A stretch of 7,992 nt of DNA from Nitrospinaceae bacterium (GTDB taxonomy: Bacteria > Nitrospinota > Nitrospinia > Nitrospinales > Nitrospinaceae). Position 1 is the stretch's first letter; each line of letters opens with the position of its first letter. The DNA is taken from contig JAJDAX010000264.1 of NCBI GenBank assembly GCA_029261615.1, positions 1-7,992 on the forward strand, given 5' to 3'. The position numbers and the translations under genes were made by a program. This document shows positions 5,794 through 7,992 of this stretch, in pieces. The notes beneath the pieces were generated by a model. It saw only the letters and a program-made list of their open reading frames with translations, made no database searches and was not told where the DNA came from.

Positions 5794-7116
5794 ATGAAAG
5801 TCGCTTTTGCCACAATGGGTTGCCGCACCAATCAGAACGACACGGCGGAAATGCAAACCGTCCTGGAAAAGGAAGGGTTCACCGTGATTAATCCGGATGA
5901 AAAAGCGGACATCTACGTTATCAACTCCTGCACGGTTACCGCAAAGAGTGACGCGACCTCGCGACAGGCGATCAAAAAATCCCTGGCCATTAACGAAAAT
6001 GCCATGGTGGTGTTCACCGGTTGTTACTCGCAGAATCAGCCGGAAGAAGTAGCGGCGCTTCCCGGTCTGGACATCCTGCTAGGCAACGCCAACAAGCTTG
6101 AGATAGGCCAGGCAATCAAAAACCGGCTGGAAACAATGCGACAGGAAGATGAGTTTGGCCTGCCACTAATTCACATGTCAGACATCACCGGTCACTGGGA
6201 TTTCAAACCCATCCCAGTGACTGAATTTCAGGGCCGCACCAAAGCCTTCATTAAAGTTCAGACCGGATGTAATGAGAAGTGTTCCTTCTGCACAGTTGCC
6301 AGGGCTCGGGGACGCTCCATCAGCGACAGCCGGACCAATATTCTGGAGAACGTGCGTCATTCTATTGGAGCCGGATTTCGGGAAATCACACTGACTGGCA
6401 TCAACCTCGGCACCTGGGGCGAAGACATGGAACGGCAGGAATCATTCTCTTCGCTGGTCGAAGAAATTCTCGAGTTGCCCGGTGACTTCCGCGTGCGATT
6501 GAGCTCGATCAACCCGATGGAAATCGAAGATGCACTGATCGACCTGATGGCTGGCAATAACCGACTGTGCCCCCATTTCCACATCCCCCTGCAAAGCGGC
6601 AGCGATTTCATACTGGAACGCATGCGCCGCAACTACAGATCAGCTGATTATCGACGTGTTGTTGAACAAGCCGCGATGAAAGTCCCCAATCTTGGGCTGG
6701 GGGCCGACATCATCGTAGGCTTTCCCGGAGAGACAGAACAACATTTCGAAGAAACCCTGCAACTGGTAAAAGAGTTACCATTCACATACCTGCATGTATT
6801 TTCCTATTCACCCCGTAAAGGGACCGAATCGTATCCATTTAAAAATGATGTGCCCAAAACAGAAAAAAAACGCCGCAACCGCTTGTTAACTGAAATAGCG
6901 CAAGACCGGGCAATGGCATTTCGCGAGCGAATGATCGGGGAAGAGGTTTCCGTATTGGTGGAAAGCAGCCGGCACCCGGAAACCGGTGATTTAAGAGGCC
7001 ATACCGGACACTACATTCCCACCACCCTGAAAGGCCCGGACGACCTGATGAACCGGATCGTTCCGGTGACGCTCCACTCGGTTATCGGGCAGGAAGCAAC
7101 CGGATGTCTCGCCTGA
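5794..7116 (+). CDS. mtaB: MtaB-like tRNA (t6A37) C2-methylthiotransferase, radical SAM
   Basis: This 440-residue protein is a three-domain methylthiotransferase. The N-terminal MTTase domain has three cluster-binding cysteines: Cys10 in MGCRTNQND, Cys46 in NSCTVT and Cys77 in TGCYSQ. The radical-SAM domain starts near 150 and carries the CxxxCxxC motif Cys159/Cys163/Cys166, with LTGINLG (200-206), PLQSGSD (265-271) and DIIVGFPGET (305-314). A TRAM RNA-binding domain forms the C-terminus (about 378-436). The RGRSxS context after the cysteines and the overall layout fit MtaB (ms2t6A37 formation) better than MiaB or RimO. Length is typical. It is the first gene of the right block and overlaps the next gene by 13 bp. 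The GGA 9 nt before the ATG is a weak ribosome site. An unusual inverted repeat lies in the linker between domains one and two. The exact tRNA substrate is inferred. Confidence 0.9.
   Translation: MKVAFATMGCRTNQNDTAEMQTVLEKEGFTVINPDEKADIYVINSCTVTAKSDATSRQAIKKSLAINENAMVVFTGCYSQNQPEEVAALPGLDILLGNANKLEIGQAIKNRLETMRQEDEFGLPLIHMSDITGHWDFKPIPVTEFQGRTKAFIKVQTGCNEKCSFCTVARARGRSISDSRTNILENVRHSIGAGFREITLTGINLGTWGEDMERQESFSSLVEEILELPGDFRVRLSSINPMEIEDALIDLMAGNNRLCPHFHIPLQSGSDFILERMRRNYRSADYRRVVEQAAMKVPNLGLGADIIVGFPGETEQHFEETLQLVKELPFTYLHVFSYSPRKGTESYPFKNDVPKTEKKRRNRLLTEIAQDRAMAFRERMIGEEVSVLVESSRHPETGDLRGHTGHYIPTTLKGPDDLMNRIVPVTLHSVIGQEATGCLA
6191..6221 (+). repeat. Perfect 11-bp inverted repeat in the inter-domain linker of mtaB
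   Basis: GTCACTGGGAT (6191-6201) and ATCCCAGTGAC (6211-6221) are exact inverted copies around a 9-nt loop. A G-U pair and one more G-C pair extend the stem outward in RNA. It lies in codons for residues 133-143, between the MTTase and radical-SAM domains, where family members vary. No T-run follows. It could be a small palindromic insertion tolerated in a linker, or an RNA hairpin acting on translation. Confidence 0.55.
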
Positions 7117-7886
7117 TCACACTCACCACCGACTTTGGCCTGCGCGACCCTTTTGTGGGAATTATGAAAGGTGTGATCCTCCACATCCAGCCCAAAGCCA
7201 CCCTGATCGACCTGACCCATCAGATTGAACCGCAGAATATTCAGCAAGGTGCCCTGGTACTCTCGTCAGCCATTCCCTACTTCCCGAAAAAAACAATTCA
7301 CCTCGCGGTGGTCGATCCCGGAGTGGGTTCAGAGCGTCGTCCCATCGTTGTGGAAACACCGGATGCGATTTTTGTGGGACCAGATAACGGTCTCCTGACT
7401 CCCGCGTTTTCCGGCAAAGCCACTGCCTTCGAATTGACCGAACCAAATTATTTTTTAAAGGCCCCTTCAAATACGTTCCATGGACGCGATGTGTTTGCAC
7501 CAGTGGCAGCTCACCTTGCCTCTGGAATTAAACCATCCAGAATGGGAAAGAAAATAGATAACCCCGTCCTGCTTGACCTTCCACGCCCAGAGCTTAAGAA
7601 CACAGGCCTGCACGGCCAGGTAATCTACTCGGATCGATTCGGTAACCTCACTACCAATATCACTGACCGTGACCTCAAGCGCTGCCTCACCAGTAATCCA
7701 CCTGTATTACGCATCGGCAGGAGAACCTTGAAGCAATTTTTTCGTTCCTACGCGGATTGTCCTGTAGGCAAGGCCGGATTTTTGCTAAACAGTTGGAACG
7801 CCATCGAAATATTTGTTCGCGACGACAACGCCCAACAACGGCTCAACATAGACCTGGGAACCTCGGTTACCCTGCGGTTTTCCTAA
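7104..7886 (+). CDS. SAM hydroxide adenosyltransferase (SAM hydrolase, DUF62 family)
   Basis: This 260-residue protein is a full-length member of the family that uses water to split S-adenosylmethionine into adenosine and methionine. The N-terminal domain shows LTTDFGLRDPFVGIMKG (7-23), VVDPGVGSERR (69-79), PDNGLL (93-98) and NTFHGRDVFAPVAAHLA (123-139). These include the conserved Asp-Arg-His triad as Asp71, Arg78 and His126. The C-terminal domain carries SDRFGNLTTNI (176-186) and SWNAIEIFV. No signal peptide is visible, so it should act in the cytoplasm. The start is supported by AGGAAG (7091-7096) 7 nt upstream, inside the mtaB end, and by the LTTDFG motif close to the N-terminus. The overlap with mtaB implies coupled translation with a SAM-consuming enzyme. 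The physiological role of the family is unsettled. Confidence 0.93.
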   Translation: MSRLITLTTDFGLRDPFVGIMKGVILHIQPKATLIDLTHQIEPQNIQQGALVLSSAIPYFPKKTIHLAVVDPGVGSERRPIVVETPDAIFVGPDNGLLTPAFSGKATAFELTEPNYFLKAPSNTFHGRDVFAPVAAHLASGIKPSRMGKKIDNPVLLDLPRPELKNTGLHGQVIYSDRFGNLTTNITDRDLKRCLTSNPPVLRIGRRTLKQFFRSYADCPVGKAGFLLNSWNAIEIFVRDDNAQQRLNIDLGTSVTLRFS

Positions 7887-7894
7887 GACTACTT

Positions 7895-7992
7895 ATGATC
7901 GATCTTCTCGCAGCCCGCTCGCAGATGGCCATCTCTCTTGGCTTTCATATCGTCTTCGCCTGTATCGGGATGGCCATGCCGTTCTTCATGTC
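7895..7992 (+). CDS. cydA: Cytochrome bd-type ubiquinol oxidase subunit I, N-terminal fragment
   Basis: Only the first 32 codons lie in the window. They read MIDLLAARSQMAISLGFHIV and continue into a hydrophobic segment. The ARSQMAxSLGFHIxFA pattern is the start of CydA, the subunit that holds the haems and the quinol site in the inner membrane. His18 corresponds to the His19 haem b595 ligand of E. coli CydA. The IGMAMPFFM continuation suggests the cyanide-insensitive (CIO) branch. The start follows the SAM hydrolase stop by 8 bp and has no obvious ribosome site, so translation may be coupled. The paired subunit II gene would be expected downstream, outside the window. Confidence 0.85.
   Translation, partial: MIDLLAARSQMAISLGFHIVFACIGMAMPFFM

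Noticed and set aside
7162..7500. Minus-strand 112-codon frame
   Set aside because: It is antisense to the SAM hydrolase, whose motifs continue across the whole stretch.

Overview
This 8-kb window is dense, ordinary-looking bacterial chromosome with two divergent gene blocks around a 268-bp intergenic region (5526-5793). The organism is probably a Gram-negative bacterium. The clues are a genuine Fis homologue, the start of a cytochrome bd-type oxidase subunit I, and MtaB-type tRNA methylthiolation. Several of its enzymes resemble archaeal forms. I suspect a deep lineage such as Nitrospinota, but that is a guess from gene flavour and not a demonstrated placement.

Left block, minus strand, transcribed from about 5560 towards 1: fis (88 aa), a stand-alone GlmU uridyltransferase domain (247 aa), a second sugar-nucleotidyltransferase fused to a left-handed beta-helix acyltransferase domain (400 aa), glmS (605 aa), possibly a 32-codon reading frame, and a thiD-thiN fusion that runs off the window start. 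The spacings (19-bp overlap, 35 bp, 16 bp) argue for one fis-glm transcript. The thiDN gene is 139 bp further on and may have its own promoter. The glm genes cover fructose-6-phosphate to GlcN-6-P (GlmS), acetylation of GlcN-1-P and uridylylation to UDP-GlcNAc. The phosphoglucosamine mutase GlmM is not in the window. The two activities usually fused in one bacterial GlmU are distributed over two neighbouring genes here.

Right block, plus strand: an MtaB-like radical-SAM methylthiotransferase (440 aa), a SAM hydroxide adenosyltransferase (DUF62, 260 aa) overlapping it by 13 bp, and, 8 bp later, the first 32 codons of a cytochrome bd oxidase subunit I gene.

The most interesting non-genic structure is the intergenic region: two candidate sigma-70 promoters sit back to back with an inverted repeat almost exactly centred between their -35 elements. 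There are also four unusually good inverted repeats inside coding sequence (in glmS, twice in the 400-aa gene, and in mtaB). I found no RNA gene, mobile element, CRISPR array, riboswitch or obviously new system. The main novelty candidates are the rearranged GlmU chemistry under a co-transcribed Fis protein and the pairing of a SAM-using enzyme with a SAM-destroying one.
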